A stretch of 64,000 bases of DNA from Gigaspora rosea (taxonomy: Eukaryota; Glomeromycota; Glomeromycetes; Diversisporales; Gigasporaceae), in contig QKWP01000049.1 in assembly GCA_003550325.1 (NCBI GenBank), positions 83,669-147,668 of the forward strand, given 5' to 3'. The notes under the pieces were generated by a model. It was not told where the DNA came from and did not search any database. It worked only from the letters and a program-made list of their open reading frames with translations. Both the position numbers and the translations under genes were made by a program. Of this stretch, positions 37,566 to 49,198 are shown in pieces; the first letter of the stretch is position 1, and each line of letters begins with the position of its first letter.

Positions 37566-37790
37566 AGGCTAACAGTCTCTACCTGTGGATGTTTAAATAA
37601 CTCTTAGTGAGTTGGGGGCTTTAAAAAGAGGGAAACGGCTGTCATGGCAGGTCGCACCTGGGCTTCGTTGAAGTCGAGTGAGTCTTTATTAGATATAGAA
37701 AAGTTTAAAGTATATAGTAATATAGAAATAAACTTAGTGCATGTATATGTAATTCTTATTAATAAAGGCAGGGCCGCTAGTTAAAAAAAA
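37566..37790 (+). mobile_element. Short 5'-truncated poly(A) retroposon
   Basis: A perfect 17-bp duplication aaaatctgtaatctaat (37549-37565 and 37789-37805, sharing A bases with the tail). Ends gccgctagtt plus an A run, like the 3' ends of 4826-5940 and 29421-30551. Confidence 0.75.
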
Positions 37791-37805
37791 AATCTGTAAT
37801 CTAAT

Positions 37806-38700
37806 GCCTTTTATCGTAAAATCCTGCTTTTTTTTGTTAATTTTCAAAACACTTGCAATGTTTATTCTTCTTTAATGGAATCTACTTACCTTACGGTTTT
37901 AAATACTATTTACTCTATTATTTGTTATTCGACCTATTTACTCTTTACTATTTACTTTTTAATAGTTAATAGAAAATTTTGAATCTATTACTAGTTTGTA
38001 TCCATTTAACAACTTGTTGCAAAGAAAATTTCATTTATTCTTTAGGTTTTCCTCTATTTTTACAAGTGTTCTAAGCTAAGTTTGCATATTTATTTTCTAA
38101 AATTTATAGTTTTTGTTTTTTGTCAGTTCAGATTTTTTAATGGGTTGATGAATTGATATTCATCAATCGACAAAGACTATAGCGAAAGGATGAAAGAAAG
38201 TTTTCTGATCTTTTCTAAATATTGGACTTGGTAAAACACAAATATGTATATATGTATGTATATGTATTATTAAATTATACGTACTCCTGCTGCTTTAGTC
38301 TAATTATACACTATACTCTAGTATCCCTGTTATGTTCGCTTCTATACTACATTTCTGTTATAACTATATACTTATTGGCCAAATCAATCAACTTGAAGAG
38401 ATTTATTGAGAACCAAATTAACACAAGTAGGAAAAACTTAGTAATATAAATTGCTTATTTTCAAATACTTTAATTAAATAATTAAATAATTGTTATATAA
38501 TACTTACAACTAGCACAAAGTTGTCTTATTTCAAATACTGTATTTTGATTAAATTACTATTATAAGTTTTTTTTTTATAAAATCTACATAGATCTACAAC
38601 TTGACATAAAGCTTTATATAGACTACTATATAAAAATTATTTATGTTAATCTTTATATATTATTTATAATAGAATTTATGTAAAATCTATTTAACTTATA
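37806..38700. other. AT-rich stretch, no gene seen
   Basis: Only short frames; the 75-codon frame at 38222 is hydrophobic but has no start context or homology I can point to. Confidence 0.4.
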
Positions 38701-38709
38701 TAAAAATAA

Positions 38710-40032
38710 GGAAAATTATAGATAGCGACCTATTGCCATGGCGACCCTATATGATTGACCAAATATTTTTTAGATTGGCGGTCATATAGATAATTTGTTT
38801 TTTTTTTTTTTTTAATTTTTTAATGCGATATTTTTTTTTTTAGTTGTTATTTCGAATCTTCGTCGCTGGAGTCGTTACCGGAGTCTTTGTTGGAGCAGCT
38901 TTCGTTAGTGCCATCGTTGGTGCCGTCGTTGGAGCAGAAGCTGGAACCTTGTGAAGACATGCTTAGATGGTCATGATTCGGTAGGTTTTTTTCATTAAGT
39001 TCTTTTTCGTTGGGTTCTTTCATAGAGTTAATAGGCTTTTCGTTGGTTTTCAGTGAGTTCCTTCGGCAAGTTCGTCGTCATTTTTCGGTGGGGTTTCCAG
39101 TAAATTCGTCGTTTTTGGGTGGGTCTTTCGGCAAGTTCGTCATTTTTCGGTGTTTACTTAGTAGGTTCTTCGACGTTTTCGGTAAGTTTTTTCGGTAAAT
39201 TCTTCGCCGTTTTTGGTAAATTTTTCAGTACCGTAAGCTTTTCGGTGAGTTTCTTTGTCGATTTTTTTTCTTGGGTTCTTTCGGAAATTCATCGCTTTTC
39301 GGTGGGTTCTTTCGTTGGTTCTTTGTTGTTTTTCAGGTAAGTTCATCATTTTTTTGTTGAATTTTTCTGTAAGCCTTTAACAAGTTCTCCAGTTAATTCG
39401 TCGTTTTTTCGGTGGGTTCGTCCATTAGGTCCTTCATCGTCTTTTTGTGGGTTCTTTCGGTAAGTTCGTCGTTTTTCGCAAGGATTCTTCGTCACTTTCG
39501 CCTTCTTTTTCTCGATTCTTTTGCCGTCTTTGTCGCAGTGGATGGGCCGTTTCTTTCGTCATATTTTTTTTTATATTGATGTTTATTTTTTTTTCGCAAA
39601 GATTCTTCGTCGTTTTCGCCTTTTGTTTCTCGGTTCTTTCACCATCTTTGTTGCAGTGGATGGGCCGTTTCTTTTGTCATCCTTTGTCGCAGTTGGATGG
39701 GTGGATTTGGTGGCTTCGTTACTTCATTACGCAACGACGCTCGTTACGCAACGATTACGATTTTTTTTTTTTTTTTTATATCGATGTCTTTTTTTTTATT
39801 GATGTTTTTTTTTAAAAAATAATAAAAAATGGGTCTTTGTTATGCAACGAGTTCGAAAATTTTTTTTTGTTTCGCGAAATTGTTATGCGAAGTTTTTTCT
39901 TTTTTTTTAAAAAAAATTAATTATAAAACTTAAAAAAAAAATCTAATAAAAAAAAAAAGCTGACCACGTGATCGCTTTTGATTGGCCGATCACGGGGTCG
40001 CCATGGCGATGGGTCGGCATAAAATAACGCCC
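38710..40032. mobile_element. 1.32-kb TIR element with 9-bp duplication
   Basis: taaaaataa at 38701-38709 and 40033-40041. The ends share TTAT..TA and then cgacctattgccatggcgac against gtcgccatggcgatgggtcg. The interior (38850-39700) is strongly strand-biased, T/G-rich on the plus strand, with repeated words ttcggt(a/g)agttcgtcg, so the minus strand is A/C-rich. The long frames at 39010-39815 are low complexity (Phe/Ser/Arg) in several phases and not coding. The 9-bp duplication suggests a Mutator-like element. Confidence 0.7.
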
Positions 40033-40041
40033 TAAAAATAA

Positions 40042-42492
40042 ATTTATAAAAAAAACTTATGTAAAATATTACATATTTATGAATTTATGTATTATAATTA
40101 AGTAACTTTTATATGCTATAAATATTTAAATAAATTTTTTATATAAATTTTATATATTAATAAATTTTATATATTAATAAATTTTATATATTATGCTTTT
40201 ATATATCATAAGATTTAAGGAAAAATTTTATAGAGGTTATATATCATAAATGTTAAATAAAAATTTTTATATAAATGTTATATATTAATAAATTTTACAT
40301 ATATAATTATGTAGCCTTTGTATATTATAAAATTTAAATAAATTTTTATATAAATTTTAAGAAAAGAAATCAAAATTTTACTAGAGTAACTCTTGTTGTA
40401 TTTTTAATTAAAAATGCTTCTCTTGCAATTTTATCTCTAACACTATTTCTAATTCTAACCCTACCTTTAATTATAACTTTATTTTCATTTTAACATTTTA
40501 TTTATTTGACCACTTAATATATTTTTATATTTTAAATTATTATTACATAACTGTTAAATAAATGTTATTTAAAAATTATATTTATATATAAATTATACTA
40601 TGTAAGTCTACATTGGGTTTGTAGACTTATATATAATTTTTAAATACACAACTCTATATAAAAAGAACTTTATAATATAACTAAATCAACTTAATAAATT
40701 TATTGACTTATTTCAGGTTTTTCAATTAGTAGATAAACATTATATTTACCAATTTTATTAACTTGAGCTTGAGTCTTAAAAGTGATAATACAGAATAAAA
40801 AAAATTAAATTATTATACTTACCAAATGAATCAATTTAATATTTAAAAGTAACTTATTAGTTAAGTTAATATGAATATAATTAAATTAATGAAAATTGAA
40901 TAGTTTATATTAAACTATTTTGAAACTTATAATAAAAATGCTCTTAAGTATATAAATTATTAGATTGAGACTCAATTTTATTTAGTAAAAAAAAATAGAT
41001 TAGCTATAATAAAAAAAAAAATGCTCAAGACCATTTTTTTTTATTATAAAATTATATTGATTTAAGTTTAATATCTGCATTTTATAATATGAATTTGTAA
41101 ATTTATTAAAAGATTATTTCAATTAATCATATATATTACTTTACAAGCTCTTGATAACTAGTCAATCATATTGAGAGAAATTATTTTTAATAAGAAATAA
41201 CTCATTAGCTAAGGGTGGTACTCTTAAGTATTTCTCTATATGATTAGCTAATGATTAAAATTGTGTGCAAGTACTATAATTAATTTTAAGAATTTTCTCA
41301 AATAACTTAACACCCTGTCATAAAGGTAAATTTTTATTAGTAAAAAATAGTTTAATGAATTAATTGTATTGATTATTCCAATGAATAAAACATGTAACAT
41401 ATATTAAAAAAAAATTATTAGCAGATGTTTATTTAGCCAACTATGGGTATTTATTATTCCAATTAGAAAAGTGCAAAAAATCACGTAATTAGGGTTTACA
41501 TAGATCATACCCCTTTCCATAGGACTATTGACCAATCAAATTTAACCTTTTATAATTTTTAAAAAAACTTAAATATCTTTAACCCCATAATTGATAAAAA
41601 TTGCTATATGGGGTGAAGTCAATAGAAATGGGACAAATCTATCTAATAAATTTGTTCTATTTCTATTGACTCTACCCCATATAGTAAAGTTTAAATTTTA
41701 CTAAGTAAATTGATTAAAATTGCTTAAGTAAACTTATTTAGTAGGTCAAAATACACTTATTACAAAATTTTCATAAATATTGGAGAAATTTTTATTAATT
41801 GCCTTTTGATTTTTACATTAGACAGAAAAATTAAAATTTTTTAAAAAAATATATTCGATGAATGTAAAAATTAAAAGTTAAATAATAAAAATTTCTTCAA
41901 TTTAATAAAAATTTTATAGTATATGTATTTTGGTCTTTCAAACAAGTTTAATTAATCGATATTTATCAATTGACATAGTAGAATTAAGACTTTACTATGT
42001 AGCAACTATCTGCTATTAACTAAAAATCTATTTTACTTTAATATTATTAGTTATTTATACTATATATATATATAGGACATGATATTTGGGAACCCCTCAC
42101 CCCCTAAAAAATTACATAATTTTTTGCACTTCCCTTAACAAGAGGTAGATGTAGAGGCCAAATATTCTTTTTTATTATAGAGTTGCGTTTATTAGTTGAA
42201 GTTTTTTTATTAAATTATTGGAAAAAACAATTGTTTAAGTACTTTACTTTTCTACATTATTATTATTATCATTATAGATTTCAAAATCAATATCAACAAA
42301 TAATTACTTTATTACTTATATTAAAAATATTTACTATAAATAAAAAAGGCACTTTTTGTGTTCTGTTGATTCATAGTAACTTCTAAAAAAAAAGAAATAG
42401 AATTTGAAAGTATTGAGATTCTTTATCTTTTTGCTAATCCATTATTTTCATTATTTTATTTTATTTATTTTTTATATTTTTATTTGTTAAAA
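40042..42492. other. Very AT-rich stretch, no gene seen
   Basis: Contains tandem-like words (ttttatatattaataaa, 40140-40300). A palindromic core at 41604-41684 (ctatatggggtgaagtcaat with attgactctaccccatatag) is probably the middle of a MITE. Related ends (aagtgcaaaaaat) occur near 41475 and, inverted, near 42125. Confidence 0.5.
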
Positions 42493-42855
42493 ATAGTATG
42501 GTGCACCAAGTCACTTCTCATCAAAAATCACATATATTTTAATAAATCTATAAAATCTTAAGTTTTAAATATTTTTTAAAAATGTAACTAATAAAAACTA
42601 TTGTTTTTCATTAGTACTTTCCAAATTATCGGTTAGAATATTTAAAAAGTTTATAAATTAAAGTTATAAGTGTTTAAAGCTATTATGCTTTTAAAATTTT
42701 GGCGTTTAATATAAAAAATTTAAAAATTTTTTTTATATTTTTTTTATCCAATCAGAATTAGTATATAACGTATTCTAATTGGCTAAAAGGCATTTATATA
42801 TACCCAAATTTCAGAATTTGGCGCATTTGATGTGAAGTGACTTGGTGCACTATAG
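42493..42855. mobile_element. MITE, about 360 bp
   Basis: Ends tagtatggtgcaccaagtca and tgacttggtgcactatag, with cttctcatcaaa / tttgatgtgaag continuing inward. No coding capacity. Confidence 0.7.
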
Positions 42856-42925
42856 TAATAATAAAGATACTTGCTCAAGCATCAATTGAAATCAATATTT
42901 TTATTAATCATAATACTGTACCTAA

Positions 42926-43362
42926 CATATGCTTCGATTTTTGGAATTTATAAAAAAAGCTTATTTTTTTTAAAATTTAAAGCTAAATAATTTTTGATCT
43001 ACTGGTCCATTTTAAATGATTTTACTACCAAATTGTTTATCTCTTTAAGACAATTCCAATGAGCTAAAAATTATAAAAATCCAATTACAAGGTTATAAAA
43101 AATGTGCTATCAAATAGATGACACACCTAAAATTGGTTTGACATAGATTAAACCAATTTCAGATCATTACCTATTTGACAGTATATTTTCTCATGACTCT
43201 GTAATTGGATTTCTATGATTTTGGGCTTGTTGGAATCATCTCAAAGAGATAAACATTTTGGTAGTAAAATTATTTAAAATGGACTAGTAAATCAAAAATT
43301 ATATAGCTTTAAAGTTTTAAAAAATAAGCTTTTTTTATAAATTCCAAAAATCGGAGCATATG
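42926..43362. mobile_element. 437-bp foldback MITE with catatg ends
   Basis: catatgcttcgatttttgga and tccaaaaatcggagcatatg are inverted, and the pairing continues through gaatttataaaaaaagctta. The internal words are those of 26727-27187. Confidence 0.8.
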
Positions 43363-43458
43363 AGTATTAATATAATCATAAATTAATATATTGTGGAAGA
43401 TACATAAGCATATTTCAATCATATCATTATATTATCATTTATATTATCAATCTTCAAC

Positions 43459-43715
43459 TATACATGTTGGCAAAATCCCGACTTACTATAGTTTGGGATT
43501 TGTCCGTCATCCCAAATCCCAAATCCCAAACTCTTGCAAAGCTAATATCTTAAAAACTTTATTAATAATCTTTATTTAAACAAATTGTATATATTCTTAT
43601 AGTTATAAATAATATATTTACAAAATATTAAGATTATTTATTTGATTTAATTTTTTATAAATAGCAATTGTTTTTTTACTATTTAGAATTTGTCCGGGTT
43701 TTGCCAGCAAGTATA
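43459..43715. mobile_element. MITE with tatacatgttggcaaaa ends and cccaaat repeats
   Basis: tatacatgttggcaaaatcc faces ggttttgccagcaagtata. It contains a short (cccaaat) array. A relative at about 47187-47380 has a longer (tttgggat)n array and the same right end (ttttgccaacatgtata). Confidence 0.6.
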
Positions 43716-44439
43716 TCTTCAACAGCATACTACTAGTTTTCAAAAATAGTTTAATTAATAATGCTATAATAGTTAAATACTGTTTTAATCAATAGCTGAT
43801 CACATCAAGTATGCTGCTTATGAACATTCTAAGTAATCTTTACAATAATTTTGCTAAAGATTTATGTTGCAAAATGCAGATATTAAATTTTAACCAATTA
43901 ACAAAAAAGGTGGTTTCTGACCATTTTTTTTTTTATTACGATAATGAACTTCTTTGGTCAGCTACATCAGCAAATTTTATATATAGATATATATCGATTA
44001 CTAACTGATAAGATATATATCAATACTAATCACCCCTGCCGATTTCTATCGATAGTGATAGTAATCGATATATATCTGGTAGTAATCGATATATATCTGA
44101 TATAGATATATATCTGATATGATATTAATTAATAGTTATTATATTCACATAATCATGCTTTTTGCAAATTTTTAAATGTTTTACAGGTTTTCGCAAGTTT
44201 TCGCAATTAATATAAAACTTTATTTTTTACTTATTATTATTATATAATATATTAAATTATTAAATATAAAATATTTGCAAGTTTTCACAATTTAATATAA
44301 AATTCTATTTTTTTTTATTATTATTATATTTTAAATATTACATATTTTATTATGTATTATTATAAAAAAATACCAAAAAAAATAAATCCAAAAAAAACGA
44401 AACCAAAAAAAAAATAAAAAATAAAAACAAAAAAAATAA

Positions 44440-44740
44440 ACTATTATATTCCTTATATTTACTCATATTCGCTTATATTCGCTCATATTTGCTTATATTT
44501 CTTATATTTGCTACTTCTTGCAAAGTGCTAAAAAGTTAGGACGTTTTCTTGCAAAGTTCTGAAAGAAGTAAGAAATAAATAAAATAAAATTAAAAAAATA
44601 AGTAAAAAAACAAACAAAAAACAAAAAACAAAACCAAAAAAATAACAAAAAAAACAAAACCAAAAAAAATAAACTATTATATTTCGCTCATATTCGCTTA
44701 TATTCGATTATATTCGTTTATATTCATAACTTCTTGCAAA
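44440..44740. repeat. cttatattcg tandem words and A-rich filler
   Basis: Two arrays (about 44445-44512 and 44675-44735) of a 10-11 bp unit (ttatattcgc), each followed by acttcttgcaaagtgc. They sit between A-rich stretches of aaaaacaaaaccaaaaaaa. Confidence 0.65.
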
Positions 44741-45261
44741 GTGCCAGAGATGTTAGAATTGGTGTTCTTGAAAGTGCCAGAAAAGTCAAGTCATTTTCTT
44801 GCAAAAAACAAAAATGTAAGCAAACTAAATAAAAAATAAACAAAGCCCCAAATCTCTATTTCGAGTTCGTGTTTTGCAATTCAAAAATCATCGAAGGTTT
44901 TCGCAAAGTACCAGAATAAAATAAATTAATAAAAATAAAAAAAACAAAAACAAAAAACATGAAATGAAAAAAAAATAAAACGAAATCTTGCAAAAACTTG
45001 CGATAACTAGCGAAAACTTGCGAAAACTTGCAAAAACTTGCATTTTTGAACTTTTGAAATTGCTAAAGAAAGTAGTTTGTGTTCTTGCAAAGTGTTGAAA
45101 GGCTAAGTTGGCTTGCGATAAGTGCTGAAAAGTCATTGGATTTCTTGCAAAGTACTAGTGGTAAAGTGTAAAAATAATAAAAAAAATTAAAAAATAAAAA
45201 AAATATATAAAAAAAAACAACGAAACTAAAAAAATGAAACGAAACCAAAAAAACAAAAGAA

Positions 45262-45425
45262 TAGTGATGTAACCCAGGTTGGAGCCACCCGGGTCACCTG
45301 CGGGTGGGCGGGTGACCCAGGTTGAGATATAGCAACTCAGGTAAAATAGGTGGGTCAATCTGACAGGTCAACCCGTGGATTGACCCGTCGGATTTGAGGT
45401 AGCAGGGCGAGCTTTAATTCTGATT
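45262..45425. mobile_element. GC-rich dispersed element, inverted copy
   Basis: tagtgatgtaacccaggttg to cagggcgagctttaattctg; reverse-complement relative of 14469-14630. Its internal palindrome (gacaggtcaaccc / gggttgacctgtc type) is imperfect here. Confidence 0.65.
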
Positions 45426-47186
45426 TGTCAAGTAGAGCTCTAGAATACATCACAAGACTCTAATATAGGTCACGGGATTTGGACTTAATACAAATTCACT
45501 TATCGGGAGGTTATCGGTTTATTAATAATAACACCAGCAAGTGAAGCCGAGCGAGGACGATAATAACGAAATAGCAAAGCAAGAGGCGATTAGTGAAAAG
45601 CAAAACTAATAAAAACCTAAAAAATCTTACGGATGAGGAACTATCTGGAAAATATTCTCTAATAATCATGTTTAGCCTAATTTGTAAAATATTAATCGTT
45701 CCTTGTAGGTTAATAATCGATGTTAACAAACTTATACCTCAACAACGAAATTATGAGGATTAATACTTAAATGATCTTGTCAGCGTCCCTTTTCTATATT
45801 GCCTGCCTGTTTTTCTTTATTCCAGTTGAAATTTTATATTCTGAAAGGTGAATAATATGAAAAATTTCTCTAATTGACTTCTATACAGCCAATAACGGAA
45901 TTAATAATGTAGCCAAAGCGATTAACAGCGATATGTTAGAGTAATTGTAGAGTGAAAAAAATGAGGTGATGATCTAATCCTATGCTAAATCTTTAATAAT
46001 TGTGCTTTGTCTTGTATCAAAACTAGCTCCTATTCTTAACTTTTAAGAGGAAAATGAAAATGATAAAAAGGTAATTAAGCAACGATTAAAAGAAGCTAAA
46101 AAGCTAGCACTATTTTTTTCTTTTTTAGAGTATTAATTAGTGTTCTTAAAAAAGGCAATATCAAAAATTGCTATAACAGTTTATTTAATTGTCTATCTGG
46201 GGAAATTATTATCAATAACACTTCTACTCTAATTTTGAACGTTATTACTTTACAATAGAGATTGGAACCATTTAATCTTTTAAAAATTGCTCTATATTTC
46301 CGGGCAGAATTATGTTGGTCATGGACCGGAATTATTTTAATGCCGGCCAAATTAAACGGTTAACCGGTTAAACGATTAAACGATTAAAAAAAATTTTAGG
46401 TGGTTTCAATCCCTACTTACAATATAGAACTCTAAAGCTTTCGAACTCTACTGAGTTCTTAACTCTAACTCGAACTGAGTTGTCAACTCAACTGAGTTCT
46501 TTTATTGAGGTAAGCTCAAGGGACTAAAATGAAACTTTACTAATATTCTAATTATTAATTCTTTTCGATGAATCTTTCGAATCCTTTGAGTCTATTAATT
46601 CTTTTAAGTCTGTGATGTTGACCTACTTACTAAAAATAGAAACTACTATTAAAAATAATAATTAAAATAGAAATCGAGCACGGTTTGTGCTAGTCCAAAT
46701 TTAACGGTTAATAAAAAAAAGAAGATTAAGACATTACACGTAACTTTAAGCAGTAGGCCGATTATATGTATATAAGTGCTGTTTTATTAATTATAGGTAA
46801 GGTTAGTCTTTAATAAAGACCGTAATAACTAAAATAAGAATTTCGTTAACGCATATTGAATTTTTTAATCAGGTTCATTATTAATAATTATCCGACAAAC
46901 TCATATGTTCATGAAAAATTTCTTGTTATTTTTTTATGTGTTATGATGTAAACACGTTTATTTAAATTAAAACTCAGCGAGCAACTCCCTACCAATCATG
47001 ATCATAAATTGCCGGATAACACCACATATGGGCCGATTTGTCTCACTTCGTTTATATCACCTGTTGATTGTCGATTATATATCATATGGGCCACGTGTAC
47101 ACAACTTGTACACATATCTGATATTTGATATCAGATAACGGATAAACAGATATTACTGTATTACCGCGAAATAACGCGCAGGGGTN
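45426..47186. other. AT-rich stretch, no gene seen
   Basis: Scattered stop codons in all frames. 46330-46420 (ggttaaccggttaaacg, ending ttcaatccctac) may be the end of a decayed hAT-type MITE. A single N is at 47186. Confidence 0.4.
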
Positions 47187-47490
47187 TTTGGGATAGGTTT
47201 GGGATTTGGGATAGGTTTGGGATTTGGAATAGGTTTGGGATTTGGGATTTGGGATTGGGATTTGTCCAGTTTTGCCACATAGGATTTTTAAATATAGGTG
47301 GAATATAGGTGGACAAACCTATTTGTCCGGGTTTGTCCATAGCCCAATCCCAAATCCCATAGGTTTTGCCAACATGTATAGGTTACAGATCATTCTAAAA
47401 TATTTCAAATGTATTCGAAATATTAAAAATAAAGAAGAAAAAGGAAGAGAAGAATAAAAGGAAAAGAGGGGTAAAAGGGAAAGAGGGGTA

Positions 47491-48654
47491 AGGGCCGTGA
47501 CAGATATTACGTAATATCCATTTACTATGAGGGTACCCCCTCCCCCATGTAAGACGATTCTGATTGGTCAATTTTAAAAAAAATTTTGGAGAGTAGCGAA
47601 TATGGCATTCTTCCATATAAAATTATTTTCTTACTAAGTTAACGATACATGTCCACAAATTAAAAGTTGTAGAGCTCGTCGAGACGCATCTAACGGTAGT
47701 TAGATCATCCAAATTGGCCCAGTAAATGGCGAGATATCATCAAAAAATGATTGGCCGACTATATAAAATCCCATAACAAATTATATATGAAAATCACTAT
47801 AGGTGAAATGTGGCATGCTTCCATTTAAAACTTTTTTTCTTACTAAGTTAATGATAAAAATTTGTAAAGCTCATCGAGATGCATCTAACGGTGGTTAGAT
47901 CATCCAGTGGATGCTGAGATATCATCAAAAAACGATTGGCCGACTATATAAAATCTCTGTATAAACATTGTTTACATAGAGATTTTATATAGTCGGCTAA
48001 TCGTTTTTCGATGATATCTCGCCATCCACTAGGCCAATTTGGATGATCTAACCACCGTTAGATTCGTCTTGACGAGCTCTACAAACTTTCAATTAGTGAA
48101 CATGTATCGTTAACTTAGTAAGAAAAAAACTTTTAAATGGAAGAACGCCACATTTCGCCTATAGTAATCTGCGTCATAGGATTTTATATAGTTGGCCAAT
48201 CGTTTTTTGACGATATCTTGCCATCCACTAGGCCGATTTGGATAATCTAACCACCGTTAGATGCGTCTCGATGAGCTCTACAACTTTCAATTAGTGGACA
48301 TGTGACGTTAACTTAGTAAGAAAAATAATTTTATTGGAAGAGCGCCACATTTCGCCACTTTCCAGTTGACAGGTGGATTATCAATTAATAAAAATATAAA
48401 AATTTGGCATCATGCAAAATTTTACTAATGAAATATACCTTTGCTACTAAATAAACTTTCTTAGCACTCAAAAATACATCATTTCAGTATATAATTATAT
48501 TTTAAATAAGTTTAATTAGTGCTAAAAATTATAATATATTAGTAATATATTATATTATATATTTGATATATAATTATATATATTATATATGTGTAATGTA
48601 AGACTTTGGTTTACCCCTCCCCCTATGATATTATGTAATATTTGTCACAGCCCT
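47491..48654. mobile_element. 1.16-kb TIR element enclosing a double palindrome
   Basis: agggccgtgacagatattac at the left and the reverse complement of gtaatatttgtcacagccct at the right. The flanking DNA aaagggaaagaggggta occurs on both sides. Inside, 47584-48357 holds two direct copies followed by two inverted copies of a block of about 200 bp containing gagctcgtcgagacgcatct and gagatatcatcaaaaa. The turn lies near 47960. The block is related to the arms of 11699-12239. Confidence 0.7.
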
Positions 48655-48918
48655 AAAAGGGAAAGAGGGGTAAAAGGGAGAGGTGTAAAAATAAATCGAA
48701 ATGGCCTTTTTTTTTAATTTTTTTTTTATTTTGTAGTATATATTTTTATGATCTAGGATACATTACGGATTAGATGGGCATAGAAAATTTTTTAAAAATT
48801 TTTTTTGTTTTTTTTTTTTACCCGGTGATCTGGAATGAAATTTTCATGATACAGTCAAAACACTATGTAATTGTTAAAGATCTGCTAATCGTCATATATC
48901 GTTTCAAATAATTACAAT

Positions 48919-49198
48919 CAGTGTTGTTATATCTACTATGTCCAAAACTTTTTTTACCCATGTCCACATCCAAATGTCCATAGTGTTCACAACTGTCCAA
49001 AGAATATTTTAACTTTAAAATTTATAAATAAGTTTAAGAAAGATATGATTAAATATTTTTTATAGTTCTGAATATTTTTCCGAAAAGAAAAAAATAGGTT
49101 ATTTTAATAAAATTTTAAGTAATTTAGACTTATTTTTTTTGTCCACAATTGTCTACAATTGTTCACAAATTGTCCAGAGCTGTTCCATAACAATACTG
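48919..49198. mobile_element. 280-bp hAT-type MITE
   Basis: cagtgttgttat and ataacaatactg are the ends; attacaat (48911-48918) and attacgat (49199-49206) flank them. It contains repeated tgtccacaattgtc words. Part of it is duplicated after the N gap (from 52379). Confidence 0.75.

Noticed and set aside
39010..39815. Several overlapping plus-strand frames
   Set aside because: T/G-rich low-complexity interior of a TIR element, open in several phases.
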